Shown here one piece after another: positions 54,234 to 62,688 of a DNA stretch of 64,000 bases (position 1 is the first letter of the stretch; the number at the start of each line of letters is the position of its first letter). The translations under genes were made by a program, and so were the position numbers. This DNA comes from Pseudomonadota bacterium (GTDB lineage: Bacteria; Pseudomonadota; Gammaproteobacteria; Xanthomonadales; Xanthomonadaceae), in contig JAEWJB010000178.1 of assembly GCA_023386795.1 (NCBI GenBank), forward strand, positions 1 to 64,000, given 5' to 3'. The notes below the pieces were generated by a model. That model worked only from the letters and a program-made list of their open reading frames with translations. It was not told the DNA's origin and did not search any database.

Positions 54234-55306
54234 GCGCAGCCGCACCGCGCCCCGTGATGATCCTCGCCGGGGGTACCGGCGGGCACATCTTTCCCGGCCT
54301 GGCCGTGGCGAAGGTGCTGCGCGCGCGTGGCGTGCCGGTGACCTGGCTCGGCGCCGATGGCGCGATGGAAACCCGTCTGGTGCCACAGCACGAGATCCCG
54401 ATCGACACGCTGGCCATCAGCGGCCTGCGCGGCAAGGGCAAGCTGGCCCTGCTCGGCGCGCCGTGGCGGGTGATGCGCGCGGTGCGCGGCGCCGGCTTCG
54501 TGCTGCGCGACCGCCAGCCGCGCGCGGTGGTGAGCTTCGGGGGCTTCGCCGCCGGCCCCGGTGGGCTGGCCGCGCGCCTGATGAAGCTGCCGCTGCTGGT
54601 GCACGAACAGAACCGCGCCCCGGGCATGACCAACAAGGTGCTCTCCCGCTTCGCGCGCCGCGTGCTGACCGGCTTTCCCGGCAGCTTTGCCGGCGAGGAA
54701 GCGGTGGGCAACCCGGTGCGTGCCGAGATCGCCGCGCTGCCGGCGCCGGCAGAACGCTTCGCCGGCCGCAGTGGCCCGGTACGCGTGCTGGTGCTCGGCG
54801 GCAGCCAGGGCGCGCGCGTGCTCAACAACGCCGTGCCGCAGGCGCTCGCCGCGCTGGGCCACCCCGATGTGCAGGTGCGCCACCAGTGTGGCGAGAAGCT
54901 GCGCGCCGAAGCCGAAGCCGCGTATGCGCAGGCGGGCGTGCAGGCGAGCGTGGAACCGTTCATCGCCGACATGGCCGCCGCTTACGCCTGGGCCGATCTG
55001 GTGGTGTGCCGTGCCGGCGCGTCCACGCTGGCCGAGCTGTGCGCGGCGGGCGTGGGTAGCGTGCTGGTGCCGTTCGCCGCCGCCGTCGACGACCACCAGA
55101 CCCGCAATGCCGAATACCTGGTCGATGCCGGCGCCGCCGTGCTGCTCAAGCAGGACGACGCGCTGGCCACGCACCTGCAGCCGGTGCTGCGCGATTTGCT
55201 GGCCGATCCGCAGCGCCGCCTGGCGATGGCCCAGGCCGCGCGCGGCCTGGCCAAACCCGATGCGGCCGAACGCATCGCCGACATCATTCTCGAGGAAGCC
55301 GTATGA
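54230..55306 (+). CDS. murG: UDP-GlcNAc transferase MurG
   Basis: MurG turns lipid I into lipid II at the inner face of the membrane. The 358-residue GT-B protein has the Gly-rich loops VMILAGGTGGHIFPGLAVA, VSFGGFAAGPGGLAARL, and VLVLGGSQGARVLN, and the nucleotide-binding AYAWADLVVCRAGASTLAELCAAGV and VPFAAAVDDHQTRNA. The start is GTG overlapping the ftsW stop. Its stop carries an ATG (ATGA) that opens bridging ORF 2 rather than murC directly. Confidence 0.96.
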   Translation: MSAAAPRPVMILAGGTGGHIFPGLAVAKVLRARGVPVTWLGADGAMETRLVPQHEIPIDTLAISGLRGKGKLALLGAPWRVMRAVRGAGFVLRDRQPRAVVSFGGFAAGPGGLAARLMKLPLLVHEQNRAPGMTNKVLSRFARRVLTGFPGSFAGEEAVGNPVRAEIAALPAPAERFAGRSGPVRVLVLGGSQGARVLNNAVPQALAALGHPDVQVRHQCGEKLRAEAEAAYAQAGVQASVEPFIADMAAAYAWADLVVCRAGASTLAELCAAGVGSVLVPFAAAVDDHQTRNAEYLVDAGAAVLLKQDDALATHLQPVLRDLLADPQRRLAMAQAARGLAKPDAAERIADIILEEAV

Positions 55307-55374
55307 AGTGGGGAACCGCGAAGCGCCAGTGGGCGTTCGCACAGCAGCGCGCCGCGCAGGCAGGCCGCGCATGA
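55303..55374 (+). CDS. Bridging micro-ORF 2 between murG and murC
   Basis: This 23-codon frame starts on an ATG that overlaps the murG stop and ends on a TGA that overlaps the murC ATG (ATGA on both sides). The peptide begins MKWGTAKRQW and is basic and Gln-rich. It fills the whole gap. Part of its DNA resembles the ftsA-ftsZ spacer. It is probably a carrier for translational coupling, if translated at all. Confidence 0.4.
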   Translation: MKWGTAKRQWAFAQQRAAQAGRA

Positions 55375-56807
55375 TCCGTCGACTGCAGGACAGCCAGGAC
55401 CTGGTGCGCGCGTTCCCGCGCGTCCACTTCGTCGGCATCGGCGGCACCGGCATGAGTGGCATCGCCGAGGTCATGCTGACGCTGGGCTACGAGGTCTCCG
55501 GTTCGGACAACGCCGACAATGCCGCCACCCGCCGCCTGGCCAAGCTGGGCGCGCGCGTGATGCGCGGCCACTCGGCCGCCAACGTGCTGGGCACGGATTG
55601 CGTGGTGGTCTCCAGCGCGATCCGCGAGGACAACCCGGAGTTGATGGAAGCGCGCAGCCAGCGCATCCCGATCATGCCGCGCGCGGCGATGCTGGCCGAA
55701 CTGATGCGCTTCCGTCGCGGCATCGCGGTGGCCGGCACGCATGGCAAGACCACCACCACCAGCCTCACCGCCGCGGTGCTGAGCGAAGGCGGGCTGGACC
55801 CGACGTTCGTGATCGGCGGCCAGCTGCTTGCCGCCGGCGCCAATGCCAAGCTCGGCGGTGGCCAGTGGCTGGTGGCCGAGGCCGATGAAAGCGATGGCAG
55901 CTTCCTGCGCCTCAATCCGCTGGTGGCCGTGATCACCAACATCGACGCCGACCACCTGGAGAACTACGGCAACGACTTTGCCCGGGTGCAGGCGGCGTTC
56001 GCCGAGTTCCTGCAGCGCCTGCCGTTCTACGGCCTGGCGTTGCTGTGCATCGATGACCCGGAGGTCGCCGCGCTGGCCGCCAAGACGCCGCGCCACGTGA
56101 TGACCTACGGCATGAGCGCGCACGCCGACGTGCGCGCCGAGGACGTGGTGCAGGACGGTGCGCGCATGCGCTTCACCCTGCGCCTGCCCGAGGGCACCAC
56201 CACGCCGGTGACGCTCGCGCTGCCGGGCCGCCACAACGTGCTCAACGCGCTGGCCGCTGCCGCCGTGGGCTGGCAGCTGGGCGTGGCGCCGGAGACGATC
56301 GCCAAGGCCCTGGAATCCTTCGCCGGCATCGGCCGCCGCTTCAACGACCTGGGCGAAGTCACGACCGCCACGGGCGCCAAGGTGCGCGTGGTCGACGACT
56401 ACGGCCACCACCCGCGCGAGCTGGAAGCCGTGTTCGCCGCCGCGCGCGGCGGCTGGCCGGACAAGCGCCTGGTCGTGGCTTTCCAGCCGCACCGCTACAG
56501 CCGTACCCGCGACCAGTTCGACGCCTTCGCCGCGGTACTGAGCACCGTCGATGCGCTGGTGCTGAGCGAGGTCTACCCGGCCGGCGAGGCGCCGATCCCC
56601 GGCGCCGACGCGCGTTCGCTGGCCCGCGCCATCCGCGCGCGCGGCCGCAGCGAGCCGGTGGTCGTCGGCCAGGTCGCGCAGCTGGGCGAGGTGCTGCCGG
56701 ACGTGCTGCAGGACGGTGACCTGCTGCTGATGATGGGGGCGGGCGATATCGGCTACGTCGCCCAGCACATCGCCAACGAAGGTTTCCGCAGCGGGGAAAA
56801 GGCATGA
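55371..56807 (+). CDS. murC: UDP-MurNAc:L-alanine ligase MurC
   Basis: MurC adds L-alanine to UDP-MurNAc, the first peptide step. The 478-residue protein has FVGIGGTGMSGIAEVM (Rossmann part), GTHGKTTTTSL (ATP loop), EADESDGSFLRLNPLVAVITNIDADHLENYG, ALPGRHNVLNALAAAAV, DDYGHHPRE and FQPHRYSRT. All motifs are intact. A longer open frame upstream is the shadow of murG. It overlaps ddl as ATGA. Confidence 0.96.
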   Translation: MIRRLQDSQDLVRAFPRVHFVGIGGTGMSGIAEVMLTLGYEVSGSDNADNAATRRLAKLGARVMRGHSAANVLGTDCVVVSSAIREDNPELMEARSQRIPIMPRAAMLAELMRFRRGIAVAGTHGKTTTTSLTAAVLSEGGLDPTFVIGGQLLAAGANAKLGGGQWLVAEADESDGSFLRLNPLVAVITNIDADHLENYGNDFARVQAAFAEFLQRLPFYGLALLCIDDPEVAALAAKTPRHVMTYGMSAHADVRAEDVVQDGARMRFTLRLPEGTTTPVTLALPGRHNVLNALAAAAVGWQLGVAPETIAKALESFAGIGRRFNDLGEVTTATGAKVRVVDDYGHHPRELEAVFAAARGGWPDKRLVVAFQPHRYSRTRDQFDAFAAVLSTVDALVLSEVYPAGEAPIPGADARSLARAIRARGRSEPVVVGQVAQLGEVLPDVLQDGDLLLMMGAGDIGYVAQHIANEGFRSGEKA

Positions 56808-57763
56808 GCACGCTGCCCGCCCGTCGCCATGAAGATGCGACCGTGTTCGGCCGCGTGGCCGTGCTGCTCGGCGGCACGTCCAGCGAGCGCGAGGTGTCGC
56901 TGGACTCCGGTCGCAACGTGCTGGAGGCGCTGCGCAGCCGCGGCGTGGACGCGCAGCCGGTCGATGGCATCCCGGCGCTGGCCAAGGCGCTGGCTGCCGG
57001 CCAGTTCGATCGCGTGTTCAACGTCCTGCATGGCCACAACGGGGGCGGCGAGGATGGCATCGTGCAGGGCCTGATGGACGCCTTCGGCGTGCCGTACACC
57101 GGCTCGGACGTGCTGGGCTCGGCGCTGTCGATGGACAAGATCCGCACCAAGCAGGTGTGGCTGTCGCTCGGCCTGCCGACCCCGCGCTACGTGCGCCTGG
57201 GCAAGGGCGCCGACGTGCACGCGGCCGCCCGCGAACTGGGCCTGCCGGTGATCGTGAAGCCGGCCAACGAAGGTTCCAGCGTCGGCGTCAGCCGCGTGTT
57301 CGAGGACGCGCAGCTCGATGAGGCCGTCGCCCTGGCCGCGCGCTACGAAGGCGAGCTGCTGATGGAGCAGCTCATCGAGGGCGACGAGCTGACCGTGGCG
57401 ATCCTCGGCGCGCAGGCGCTGCCGTCGATCCGCATCGTGCCCAAGGGCCAGTGGTACGACTACAACGCCAAGTACATCGCCGAGGACACGCAGTACCTGT
57501 GCCCTGGCCTGGAAGGCGAAGCGGAAGCGCAGATCCGCCGCATCGCGCTGGCCGCGTTCCAGGCCGCCGGCTGCGCCGGCTGGGGGCGCGTGGACGTGAT
57601 GCGCGACCGCGCCAGCGGCCAGTTCTACCTGCTTGAAGTGAACACCGCGCCGGGCATGACCAGCCATTCGCTGGTGCCCAAGGCCGCGCGCCAGCTCGGC
57701 GTCGAGTTCGACGAACTGTGCTGGCGGATCCTGGAGCAGACCGTCCCGGAGCAGCATCCATGA
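56804..57763 (+). CDS. ddl: D-alanine--D-alanine ligase (DdlB type)
   Basis: Ddl joins two D-alanines for MurF. The 319-residue ATP-grasp enzyme shows RVAVLLGGTSSEREVSLDSG, VFNVLHGHNGGGEDGIVQG, GSDVLGSALSMDKIRTKQVW, PVIVKPANEGSSVGVSRV, and EVNTAPGMTSHSLVPKAA. The length and motifs are those of the DdlB form that lies in dcw clusters. Its stop overlaps an ATG that opens bridging ORF 3. Confidence 0.96.
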   Translation: MSTLPARRHEDATVFGRVAVLLGGTSSEREVSLDSGRNVLEALRSRGVDAQPVDGIPALAKALAAGQFDRVFNVLHGHNGGGEDGIVQGLMDAFGVPYTGSDVLGSALSMDKIRTKQVWLSLGLPTPRYVRLGKGADVHAAARELGLPVIVKPANEGSSVGVSRVFEDAQLDEAVALAARYEGELLMEQLIEGDELTVAILGAQALPSIRIVPKGQWYDYNAKYIAEDTQYLCPGLEGEAEAQIRRIALAAFQAAGCAGWGRVDVMRDRASGQFYLLEVNTAPGMTSHSLVPKAARQLGVEFDELCWRILEQTVPEQHP

Positions 57764-57870
57764 CGTTGAGCGGATACGGCATGACGCAGGCTGGGAAGCG
57801 GGGCGCGATGGCGCCGGCCGCCACGGCTGCCTGCGCCTGCCGTATCGCGGCCGGGCAGGTGCGCGCATGA
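57760..57870 (+). CDS. Bridging micro-ORF 3 between ddl and ftsQ
   Basis: This 36-codon frame starts at an ATG overlapping the ddl stop and ends at a TGA overlapping the ftsQ ATG (ATGA on both sides). The peptide begins MTLSGYGMTQAGKRG and has no known domain. The DNA is a long imperfect inverted repeat, so the frame may just be open by chance through an inserted palindrome. Confidence 0.4.
   Translation: MTLSGYGMTQAGKRGAMAPAATAACACRIAAGQVRA
57773..57846. repeat. Long imperfect inverted repeat in the ddl-ftsQ gap
   Basis: GATACGGCA pairs with TGCCGTATC (57838-57846), then, after a small internal loop, CGCAGGC pairs with GCCTGCG. A nested GGCGC-GATG-GCGCC hairpin fills the loop. This looks like an inserted palindromic element rather than ordinary spacer. 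Confidence 0.65.
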
Positions 57871-58670
57871 ACGCCGTGCTGCGCATCCTCGCCTGGCTGC
57901 TGGCGGTGGCGCTGGTCGCGCTGCCGGTGGTGGCCGTGCTCAATGGCTGGGTCGGCGCCGAGCGCTGGCCGCTGGCCAAGCTGCGCGTCACCGGCGATTT
58001 CAAGCGCGTGCCAGCCGAACAGCTGCGCGCGGTGGTATTGCCGTATGCGCGCTCGGGCTTCTTCGCGGTGAAGTTGAAGGACGCCCAGGACGCCATCGAG
58101 CAACTGCCGTGGGTGGAGAGCGCGCAGGTGCGCAAGCAGTGGCCGGACGTGCTGGAAGTGCGCGTGGTCGAGCACCAGCCGTTCGCGCGCTGGGGCGCGG
58201 ACCGCATGCTCTCCGAGCAGGGCCGCCTGTTTGCCATCCCCCCGCGCCTGCGCAGCCTGCAGCTGCCGCAGCTCGGTGGCCCGGACAGCAAGACGCGCGA
58301 AGTGGTCGCGCTCTACAACGAATCACGCGCGCTGTTCGCGCCGACCGGGTTGGACGTGCAGCGCCTGGAAATGGACGCGCGCGGCAGCTGGTCGCTGGGG
58401 CTGAGCAACGGCATCGCGGTCATCGTCGGCCGCGACGACGCGCGCGCCCGCTTGCAGCGCTTCGCCCGCGTGCTGCCGCAGCTGCTCGATCCGCAGCAGC
58501 AGCCGATCGCGCGCGCCGACCTTCGCTACACCAACGGTTTCACCCTGGAGAGACAGCCGGCCGCCGCGCCGGCGAGCGCGCCGCCCGCCGGGCCGCGCCG
58601 CATCGCCGCCACGTCCCGCCGCGTCTCCCTTCCGCATTCCCTTTTCAGCATTCCGGCAGCCAGTACATGA
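57867..58670 (+). CDS. ftsQ: Cell division protein FtsQ
   Basis: FtsQ (267 residues) is a bitopic membrane protein that recruits FtsB and FtsL. One N-terminal helix (LRILAWLLAVALVALPVVAVLNGW) is followed by a POTRA domain (LAKLRVTGDFKRVPAEQLRAVVLP, DAIEQLPWVESAQVRKQWPDVLEVRVVEHQPFARWG) and a beta domain. The C-terminus is an Ala/Pro/Arg-rich tail of about 35 residues. The start overlaps bridging ORF 3, and the stop overlaps ftsA as ATGA. Confidence 0.92.
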   Translation: MNAVLRILAWLLAVALVALPVVAVLNGWVGAERWPLAKLRVTGDFKRVPAEQLRAVVLPYARSGFFAVKLKDAQDAIEQLPWVESAQVRKQWPDVLEVRVVEHQPFARWGADRMLSEQGRLFAIPPRLRSLQLPQLGGPDSKTREVVALYNESRALFAPTGLDVQRLEMDARGSWSLGLSNGIAVIVGRDDARARLQRFARVLPQLLDPQQQPIARADLRYTNGFTLERQPAAAPASAPPAGPRRIAATSRRVSLPHSLFSIPAAST

Positions 58671-59902
58671 ACCGCAAGGGCGATAAATCTCTCATCGTGG
58701 GCCTCGACATCGGCACCTCCAAGGTGGTGGCGCTGGTCGGCGAATATTCGCCGGGCAATCCGATCGAGGTGATCGGCATCGGTTCGCACGAATCGCGTGG
58801 CCTCAAGCGCGGCGTGGTGGTGGACATCGAATCGACGGTGCAGTCGATCCAGCGCGCGGTCGAGGAAGCCGAGCTGATGGCCGGCTGCGAGATCCGCTCG
58901 GTGTATGCCTCGATCTCCGGCAACCACGTGCAGTGCAAGAACTCGCCGGGCATCGTGCCGATCCGCGACGGCGAAGTGACCTGGGGCGATCTGGAACGCG
59001 TGCTTGACGCCGCCAAGGCGGTGGCGATCCCGGCCGACCAGCGCATCCTGCATGCGATCCCGCGCGAGTACGTGCTGGATGATTCGCAGGAAGGCATCCG
59101 CAACCCGGTCGGCATGACCGGCGTGCGCCTGGAGGTGCACGCGCACCTGGTGGTGTGCGCGCAGTCGGCGGCGGCCAACATCAGCAAGTGCGTGCAGAAG
59201 TGCGGCTTGCAGGTCGATGACCTGGTGCTGTCCTCGCTGGCGTCCAGCGTGGCCGTGCTGACCGCCGACGAGCGCGAGCTGGGCGTGGTCCTGGTGGATA
59301 TCGGCGCCGGCACCACGGACATCGCCGTGTACGTGCAGGGCGCCATCTGCCACACCGCCTCGCTGCCGATCGCCGGCGACCACGTCACCAACGACATCGC
59401 GCACATGCTGCGCACCCCGACGCCGGAAGCCGAGCAGATCAAGGTGCGCTACGCCTGCGCGCTGGCGCAGCTGGCCACCGCCGAGGAAAGCATCCAGGTG
59501 CCGTCGGTGGGCGACCGTCCGCCGCGCCGCATGCCGCGTGCCTCGCTGGCGCAGGCGGTGCAGGGTCGTTACGAGGAAATCTTCGAAATGGTGCAGGCCG
59601 AGCTGCGTCGTTCCGGCTTCGAGGAACTGGTGCGCGCCGGCATGGTGCTGACCGGTGGCGCCTCGAAGATGGAAGGCGTGGTCGAGCTGGCCGAGGAAAT
59701 GCTGCAGATGCCGGTGCGCGTGGGCATCCCGCAGCACGTCACCGGCCTGGGCGAAGTGGTGGGCAACCCGGTGCATGCCACCGGCGTGGGCCTGCTGCTG
59801 ATGGGCAGCCAGATCGAGCATCCGCGGCGGCCGTCGATTCCGACCGGCCGTGCCGGCAGCTTCTTCAACAAACTCAAGAACTGGTATCGCGGCGAATTCT
59901 GA
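58667..59902 (+). CDS. ftsA: Cell division protein FtsA
   Basis: FtsA (411 residues) is an actin-like protein that ties FtsZ filaments to the membrane. It has SLIVGLDIGTSKVVALVGE (phosphate 1), LVDIGAGTTDIAVY (phosphate 2), PIAGDHVTNDIA and LTGGASKMEG (adenosine). The C-terminus (FFNKLKNWYRGEF) is the amphipathic membrane-targeting helix. A long open frame upstream belongs to the ftsQ shadow. Confidence 0.96.
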   Translation: MNRKGDKSLIVGLDIGTSKVVALVGEYSPGNPIEVIGIGSHESRGLKRGVVVDIESTVQSIQRAVEEAELMAGCEIRSVYASISGNHVQCKNSPGIVPIRDGEVTWGDLERVLDAAKAVAIPADQRILHAIPREYVLDDSQEGIRNPVGMTGVRLEVHAHLVVCAQSAAANISKCVQKCGLQVDDLVLSSLASSVAVLTADERELGVVLVDIGAGTTDIAVYVQGAICHTASLPIAGDHVTNDIAHMLRTPTPEAEQIKVRYACALAQLATAEESIQVPSVGDRPPRRMPRASLAQAVQGRYEEIFEMVQAELRRSGFEELVRAGMVLTGGASKMEGVVELAEEMLQMPVRVGIPQHVTGLGEVVGNPVHATGVGLLLMGSQIEHPRRPSIPTGRAGSFFNKLKNWYRGEF

Positions 59903-60030
59903 AGCGCGGTGCGAAGTGGCAGCAAGCAGTGGGCAGTCGCAGTAGAGCAGGGCACGCAGTACTCAAACCAGAAGAGAACGCCGGCCACGGGCAACCCCCG
60001 GGTCACGGCTCCACACTAGAGGACAAGGAC
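59903..60030 (+). promoter_or_regulatory. ftsA-ftsZ spacer with GCAGT repeats
   Basis: The spacer holds four GCAGT units (59926, 59933, 59939, 59956) and a block CAGTGGGCAGTCGCA that matches the murG-murC gap (CAGTGGGCGTTCGCA) at 13 of 15 positions. GAGGACAAGGAC just before ftsZ is a good ribosome-binding site. A separate ftsZ promoter is likely here, but I see no clear box. Confidence 0.45.
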
Positions 60031-61263
60031 ATGGCACATTTTGAACTGATCGAAAAGATGGCTCCGAACGCGGTCATCAAGGTGGTGGGCGTGGGCGGTG
60101 GCGGCGGCAACGCCGTGGCGCACATGGTCAGCAGCAGCGTGGATGGCGTGGAGTTCATCACCGCCAACACCGATTCGCAGGCGATCAAGAATTGCGGTGC
60201 GAAGCTGCAGCTGCAGCTGGGCACCAACGTGACCAAGGGCCTCGGCGCCGGCGCCAACCCGGAAGTCGGCCGCCAGGCCGCGCTGGAAGACCGCGAGCGC
60301 ATCATGGACGCGCTGCAGGGCGCGGACATGGTGTTCATCACCGCCGGCATGGGCGGCGGCACCGGCACCGGCGCGGCGCCGGTCGTGGCGCAGCTGGCCA
60401 AGGAGATGGGCATCCTGACCGTGGCCGTGGTCACCAAGCCGTTCCCGTTCGAAGGCCGTCGCCGCATGCAGGTGGCGCTGAAGGGCATCGAGGAGCTGTC
60501 GGCGCACTGCGACTCGCTGATCACCATCCCCAACGAGAAGCTGATCACCGTGCTCGGCCGCAACGCCACGATGATCCAGGCGTTCCGCGCCGCCAACGAC
60601 GTGCTGCAGGGCGCGGTGCAGGGCATTGCCGACCTGATCGTGCGCCCGGGCCTGATCAACGTCGACTTCGCCGACGTGCGCACCGTGATGTCCGAGATGG
60701 GCCTGGCGATGATGGGCACCGGCTCGGCGCGCGGCGACGACCGCGCCCAGGCCGCGGCCGAGGCGGCGATCCAGAACCCGCTGCTGGACGACGTGAACCT
60801 GGCCGGTGCCAACGGCATCCTGGTCAACATCACCGCCGGCCCGGACTTCACCATGTCCGAGTTCGACGAGATCGGCCGCACCATCGAAGGCTTCGCCTCC
60901 GAGGACGCCACCGTGGTCGTCGGCACCGTGCTGGACCCGGACATGCAGGACGAAGTCCGCGTGACCGTGGTCGCCACCGGCCTGAACCGCGCGGTCGCCC
61001 GCACGGCGCAGCGCCCGGAACAGCGCGCGCCGATCAAGCTGGTGCGCAATGCCACCACCGGCCAGCCGGAATTCGGCGATTTCGACAACGGCGGCAGCGA
61101 TGCCGTGTCCAAGGCCGTGGGTGGCTCGATGGGCCTGGGCCTGCGTCGCGCCAGCGGCGACGCCGGTGCCGGTGCCGGCACGGGGGCTTCGGCGCCGGCC
61201 GCCGCCGAGCTGCCGAGCGACTACCTGGACATCCCGGCGTTCCTGCGCCGCCAGGCCGACTGA
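60031..61263 (+). CDS. ftsZ: Cell division protein FtsZ
   Basis: FtsZ is the tubulin-like GTPase that forms the division ring. The 410-residue protein has VVGVGGGGGNAVAHM, the tubulin signature GGGTGTG (108-114), and NVDFADVRTVMSEMG with the T7 loop. A variable linker is followed by the conserved C-terminal peptide DYLDIPAFLRRQAD, which binds FtsA and others. The ATG at 60031 has AGGACAAGG upstream. It is the last gene of the cluster, ahead of a strong terminator. Confidence 0.97.
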   Translation: MAHFELIEKMAPNAVIKVVGVGGGGGNAVAHMVSSSVDGVEFITANTDSQAIKNCGAKLQLQLGTNVTKGLGAGANPEVGRQAALEDRERIMDALQGADMVFITAGMGGGTGTGAAPVVAQLAKEMGILTVAVVTKPFPFEGRRRMQVALKGIEELSAHCDSLITIPNEKLITVLGRNATMIQAFRAANDVLQGAVQGIADLIVRPGLINVDFADVRTVMSEMGLAMMGTGSARGDDRAQAAAEAAIQNPLLDDVNLAGANGILVNITAGPDFTMSEFDEIGRTIEGFASEDATVVVGTVLDPDMQDEVRVTVVATGLNRAVARTAQRPEQRAPIKLVRNATTGQPEFGDFDNGGSDAVSKAVGGSMGLGLRRASGDAGAGAGTGASAPAAAELPSDYLDIPAFLRRQAD

Positions 61264-61384
61264 CCTTCCGCCCAAGCGGAATGCTTCACCGGCGCCGCGC
61301 GCCACCGCCGCCATCGCGGAGGTGGAACGCAGCGTCGGCGGCCAACGGGCTTTTCTCCCCCGCTGGCCGGCGCCATGTCCTTGT

Positions 61385-61421
61385 CCGCCGGGTCGGTCGT
61401 GCCCCCGACCCGGCGGGTTTT
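61385..61421 (+). terminator. Terminator of the dcw cluster
   Basis: CCGCCGGGTCGG, loop TCGTGCCC and CCGACCCGGCGG form a perfect 12-bp stem followed by GTTTT. It is the strongest intrinsic terminator in the window and lies between ftsZ and lpxC. Confidence 0.88.
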
Positions 61422-61548
61422 GGCGTTGCATGCCAGGGCGCGGCATCGGGCGTGAATCCGCCTGTGCGACACTTTTGTTAACATTCGACGCGCCAGACAG
61501 CGTGCCAATTCAGCTCCCGTCTGCGTTTGTCATTCAGACTTCACCGCC

Positions 61549-62460
61549 ATGACCCAACAGCGCACCCTCAAGAACACGATCCGCGCCACCGGCGTAGGCC
61601 TGCACAGTGGCGACAAGGTCTACATGACCCTGCGCCCGGCGCCGGTCAACCACGGCATCGTGTTCCGCCGCGTGGACATGGAGCCGGTGGTGGAGGTGCC
61701 CGCCGACGCGGGTCTGGTCACCGAGACCACCCTGTGCACCGGGCTCACCTGCAACGGCGCCAAGATCCAGACCGTCGAGCACCTGATGTCGGCCCTGGCC
61801 GGCCTGGGCATCGACAACGCGATCGTCGAGCTGTCCTCGGCCGAACTGCCGATCATGGATGGCTCCTCGGGCCCGTTCGTGTTCCTGCTGCAGTCCGCCG
61901 GCATCGTCGAGCAGGACGCGGCCAAGCGCTTCATCCGCATCAAGTCGCCGGTGGAAGTGCGCGACGGCGACAAGGTCGCCCGCTTCACCCCGTATGACGG
62001 CTACAAGCTGGGCTTCACCATCGAGTTCGACCACCCGATGATCCCGGCCAAGCAGTCGCGCGCCGAGCTGGAGTTCTCCACCGCCGCGTACATCAAGGAA
62101 ATCTCCCGCGCCCGTACGTTCGGCTTCATGCGCGACCTGGAGTACATGCGCGAGCGCAACCTGGGCCTGGGCGGCTCGATGGACAACGCCATCGTGCTGG
62201 ACGAGTTCCGCGTGCTCAACGACGACGGCTTGCGCTATACCGACGAATTCGTGCGCCACAAGATCCTCGACGCCGTCGGCGACCTGTACCTGGCGGGCGG
62301 CCCGATCCTCGGCGCCTACGAGGGTTTCAAGTCCGGCCACGCGCTCAACAACAAGCTGGTCCGGGCGCTGCTGGCGCAGCAGGAAGCCTGGGAATGGGTC
62401 AGCTTCCCCGCCGGCAGCGTGCAGCCGCCGGTCGCCTACGGCACCCCCGCCTACGCCTGA
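61549..62460 (+). CDS. lpxC: UDP-3-O-acyl-N-acetylglucosamine deacetylase LpxC
   Basis: LpxC is the zinc-dependent deacetylase for the committed step of lipid A synthesis. The 303-residue protein opens QQRTLKNTIRATGVGLHSG. It has the zinc histidine His78 (TVEHLMSALAGLGIDNAIVE), IMDGSSGPF, and HKILDAVGDLYLAGGPI with the second His and the Asp ligand. Length and sequence are typical. It sits 285 bp after ftsZ, across the terminator, so it has its own promoter. Confidence 0.97.
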   Translation: MTQQRTLKNTIRATGVGLHSGDKVYMTLRPAPVNHGIVFRRVDMEPVVEVPADAGLVTETTLCTGLTCNGAKIQTVEHLMSALAGLGIDNAIVELSSAELPIMDGSSGPFVFLLQSAGIVEQDAAKRFIRIKSPVEVRDGDKVARFTPYDGYKLGFTIEFDHPMIPAKQSRAELEFSTAAYIKEISRARTFGFMRDLEYMRERNLGLGGSMDNAIVLDEFRVLNDDGLRYTDEFVRHKILDAVGDLYLAGGPILGAYEGFKSGHALNNKLVRALLAQQEAWEWVSFPAGSVQPPVAYGTPAYA

Positions 62461-62688
62461 AGTGCTCCCTGACAGGGGGCTCCCCACCTACCCGGCCTCC
62501 CTGTGGGGAGCTCGCCGAGGTCATGTCGTGGAACTGTGAACTCATACCGAGCCAGTTCCTGAATTTAACGACTATTTAATAGTTCCCTAACTAACGCCCC
62601 ATCCTGGCCCGCTAGGATGCGTCCGGTCGCGTACGTTCTTCTCATGATCTTCACGCGCGGCGGCCGGCAGGGAGTGCCGGTCAGGGCA
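62461..62688. other. Gap between convergent lpxC and dciA with hairpins
   Basis: GCTCCCCAC and GTGGGGAGC (62479-62511) form a 9-bp stem with a 15-nt loop, probably ending lpxC. ACTATT-T-AATAGT (62571-62583) is a perfect palindrome in a strikingly AT-rich block. GCCGGCA, GGGAG, TGCCGGT (62663-62681) is a further hairpin next to the dciA stop. No T-tracts are seen. Confidence 0.5.
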
